From Chersky-840 sp963794615 (GTDB lineage: Bacteria > Actinomycetota > Acidimicrobiia > Acidimicrobiales > UBA8190), in contig CAWCEP010000005.1 in NCBI GenBank assembly GCA_963794615.1, positions 1,116,001 to 1,180,000 on the forward strand: a stretch of DNA of 64,000 nucleotides, written 5' to 3'. Positions 62,535 through 64,000 of the stretch are shown piece after piece. The notes below the pieces were generated by a model that was not told the origin of the DNA, did not search any database, and saw nothing but the letters and a program-made list of their open reading frames with translations. The translations under genes and the position numbers were made by a program. Positions within the stretch are counted from its first letter, which is position 1. Each line of letters starts with the position of its first letter.

Positions 62535-63617
62535 TCAGCGCGTCGACAGGCTCGAGCGCAGCGCCACCAGGAACCGGTCGTTCTCCTCGGGGGTCCCCAC
62601 CGTCACGCGCAGGCAGTTGTCGAGCCCGGGCCAACTCGAACAGTCGCGCACCAGCACCGACGCCCCGAGGAGGTCCTGCCACACGTCGGTGGCGGCCCGG
62701 CCCGTGGGGCGGAACAGGATGAAGTTGGCATCCGAGGGCCACGACTCGACGGCCAGGTCATCGAGCGCGGCGGCGACGCGACCGCGCTCCTCGGTGATGA
62801 GCGCCACGCGCCCCTCCATGGCATCGACGTGTCGCAGGGCGAGGCGACCGGCGGCCTGGGTCATGGCATCGAGGTGATAGGGCAGGACGACAGCCTTGCA
62901 CGCTGCGACCACGGTCGGATCGGCCACGAGGTACCCGAGTCGACAGGCTGCCATGGACCACGTCTTGGAGAAGGTGCGCACCACCACGAGCCGCTCCACG
63001 CCGTCGGCACCGCGCGCCATCAGATCGAGCGCACTCCACGGCGCGAACTGCCCGTAGGCCTCGTCCACCACGACGAGGCCGGGCGCGCGCTCGAGCACGT
63101 GCGCCACCACCCCGGGAGCCTCGGCTCTCCCGGTGGGGTTGTTGGGTGAGCACAGGAACGTGATCACGGGTCGGGACTCGTCGAGGACGTTGTCGACCAC
63201 GTCGAGGTCCAACTGGTGATCGGGGCCTCGCCAGGCCGACACCACCTCCGTGCCGGTGATCGAGGCGATATGCCGGTGCAGCGCGTACGTGGGCTCGAAC
63301 ACGGCCACGGTCCGGTCGGGTCCCCCATAGGCGAGCAACAGGCACTGCAGAACCTCGTTGGAGCCGTTGGCACAGAACACACGGCCCGGGTCGACGTCGT
63401 GGAACCGGCCCAGGGCGTGGCGCAACTCGGTGGCGTCGCGGTCGGGATAGCGGTTGAAGTCGATGTGGCGCAGCTCGTCGCGCAGCTCGTCGAGCCACGC
63501 CGGCGGCGGCGGCAACGGGGACTCGTTGGTGTTGAGACGAACCTCGACGTCGACCTGCGGGGAGTGGTACCCCGACAGCAACGTCAGGTCGGGGCGCAGC
63601 GGGACGGGGCCCGTCAT
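62535..63617 (-). CDS. hisC: histidinol-phosphate aminotransferase
   Basis: PLP aminotransferase of 360 residues that converts imidazole acetol phosphate to histidinol phosphate. It shows VRLNTNESPLPPPPAWLDEL, FCANGSNEVLQCLLLAYGG, VITFLCSPNNPTGRAEAP, LVVVDEAYGQFAPWSA and the PLP Lys in VVVRTFSKTWSMAACRLGYL, then SDANFILFRPTGR and CLRVTVGTPEENDRFL. ATG 63617 overlaps the hisD stop by four bases. HNFNRYPD-type helix (HIDFNRYPDRDATELRHAL) confirms the HisC subgroup rather than other class I/II aminotransferases. Confidence 0.95.
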   Translation of the reverse strand: MTGPVPLRPDLTLLSGYHSPQVDVEVRLNTNESPLPPPPAWLDELRDELRHIDFNRYPDRDATELRHALGRFHDVDPGRVFCANGSNEVLQCLLLAYGGPDRTVAVFEPTYALHRHIASITGTEVVSAWRGPDHQLDLDVVDNVLDESRPVITFLCSPNNPTGRAEAPGVVAHVLERAPGLVVVDEAYGQFAPWSALDLMARGADGVERLVVVRTFSKTWSMAACRLGYLVADPTVVAACKAVVLPYHLDAMTQAAGRLALRHVDAMEGRVALITEERGRVAAALDDLAVESWPSDANFILFRPTGRAATDVWQDLLGASVLVRDCSSWPGLDNCLRVTVGTPEENDRFLVALRSSLSTR

Positions 63618-64000
63618 GGTGCTTCGCCCCGCACCACGACCGATCGGGCATGGGCGGGGAGCCCTTCGGCCTGGGCCAGGGCCACCACGTGCGGGGCCAA
63701 TCGGGCCAGGGCGGCGTCGTCCATCGACACGGCGTGGATGTGGGTACGGAAGTCGTCGACCCGCAGCGCCGACGCGAAACGGGCCGTGCGGGCGGTGGGA
63801 AGGACGTGGTTGGGGCCCGCCACGTAGTCACCCACGCTGGCGGGCGCATAGGGGCCCAGGAACACCGCCCCCGCCCGCTGCACGAGGGGCAGGAGCGCCA
63901 CCGCGTCCTCGACGAGCAGCTCCAGATGCTCGGGGGCCACCACGTTGGCGACCGACAGCGCCTGCTCCGGCCCGTCCACGAGCGCGACGTAGCCGCCCGT
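63614..64000 (-). CDS. hisD: histidinol dehydrogenase, N-terminus cut by window edge
   Basis: NAD-dependent last enzyme of histidine synthesis. Only the C-terminal 128 residues are inside the window, open to base 64000: TGGYVALVDGPEQALSVANV, VVAPEHLELLVEDAVALLPL, GAVFLGPYAPASVGDYVAGP with NHVLPTARTARFASAL, and FRTHIHAVSMDDAALARLAP. APEHLEL, GDYxAGPNHVLPT and the His in this last block are catalytic or metal-binding landmarks of HisD. The stop overlaps the hisC ATG. It begins the run hisD-hisC-hisB-hisH-hisA-hisF in this window. Confidence 0.95.
   Translation of the reverse strand, partial: TGGYVALVDGPEQALSVANVVAPEHLELLVEDAVALLPLVQRAGAVFLGPYAPASVGDYVAGPNHVLPTARTARFASALRVDDFRTHIHAVSMDDAALARLAPHVVALAQAEGLPAHARSVVVRGEAP

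Overview
The window is about 70% G+C, densely packed, and rich in GTG/TTG starts with 4-bp GTGA/ATGA overlaps. Its gene order is actinobacterial: uvrC-rapZ-yvcK-gap-pgk; uvrA-uvrB-coaE and rpsA-polA-ANTAR regulator; fabD-fabH-fabG-acpP-fabF; a his operon. I infer a member of the Actinobacteria, possibly of the Acidimicrobiia branch; that finer placement rests on gene order only. No gap between genes exceeds 300 bases, and I see no insertion sequence, phage, plasmid origin or CRISPR array.

Layout. 1-6 kb (minus): glycolysis (pgk partial, gap), yvcK, rapZ, uvrC. 6.2-7.4 kb (plus): nadA behind a structured leader that resembles the nadA-motif (NAD+-I) riboswitch, followed by a hairpin over the ribosome binding site; this is the most interesting element here. 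7.4-13.7 kb (minus): a SnoaL-like protein, uvrA, uvrB, coaE. 13.7-19.6 kb (minus): a glycan module (GT4 glycosyltransferase, flippase-like protein, UDP-galactopyranose-mutase-like flavoprotein, PIG-V-like mannosyltransferase). 19.8-25.7 kb (plus): an oligopeptide-type ABC transporter. These two blocks separate coaE from rpsA. 25.8-31.5 kb (minus): rpsA, polA, REC-ANTAR regulator, a small coiled-coil protein, tRNA-Leu(CAA). A LAGLIDADG/HTH protein starts 37 bases from the tRNA on the other strand. 32.4-36.9 kb (plus): the type II fatty-acid operon; its FabD carries an extra sandwich-fold-like C-terminal domain. 37-40.4 kb: an ABC1/UbiB kinase and two secreted proteins. 40.4-44 kb (minus): trpC-trpF-trpB-trpA. 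44.2-46.3 kb (plus): an OmpR-type two-component pair. 46.4-49.5 kb (minus): an LAxTG surface protein and a REC-GGDEF-EAL protein. 49.8-53.4 kb: sulfate activation cysDNC with divergent cysQ. 53.4-56.4 kb (minus): hisI-trpE-ygfZ. 56.5-59.2 kb (plus): an MMPL/RND exporter. 59.2-64 kb (minus): a GroES-like protein, hisF-hisA-hisH-hisB-hisC and the end of hisD.

The genes are mostly core anabolism (NAD, tryptophan, histidine, fatty acid, CoA, sulfate activation), DNA repair and replication, with accessory envelope and transport blocks between them. At least nine single-base indels break otherwise well conserved genes (SnoaL-like, uvrA, oppB, oppD three times, rpsA, trpB, trpF). The four deletions lie in G/C runs of 5-7. 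Because genes as basic as rpsA are hit, I read most of these as sequencing or assembly errors; coordinates below are for the repaired genes and each indel is noted. Any single broken gene should be confirmed in reads before being called a pseudogene.
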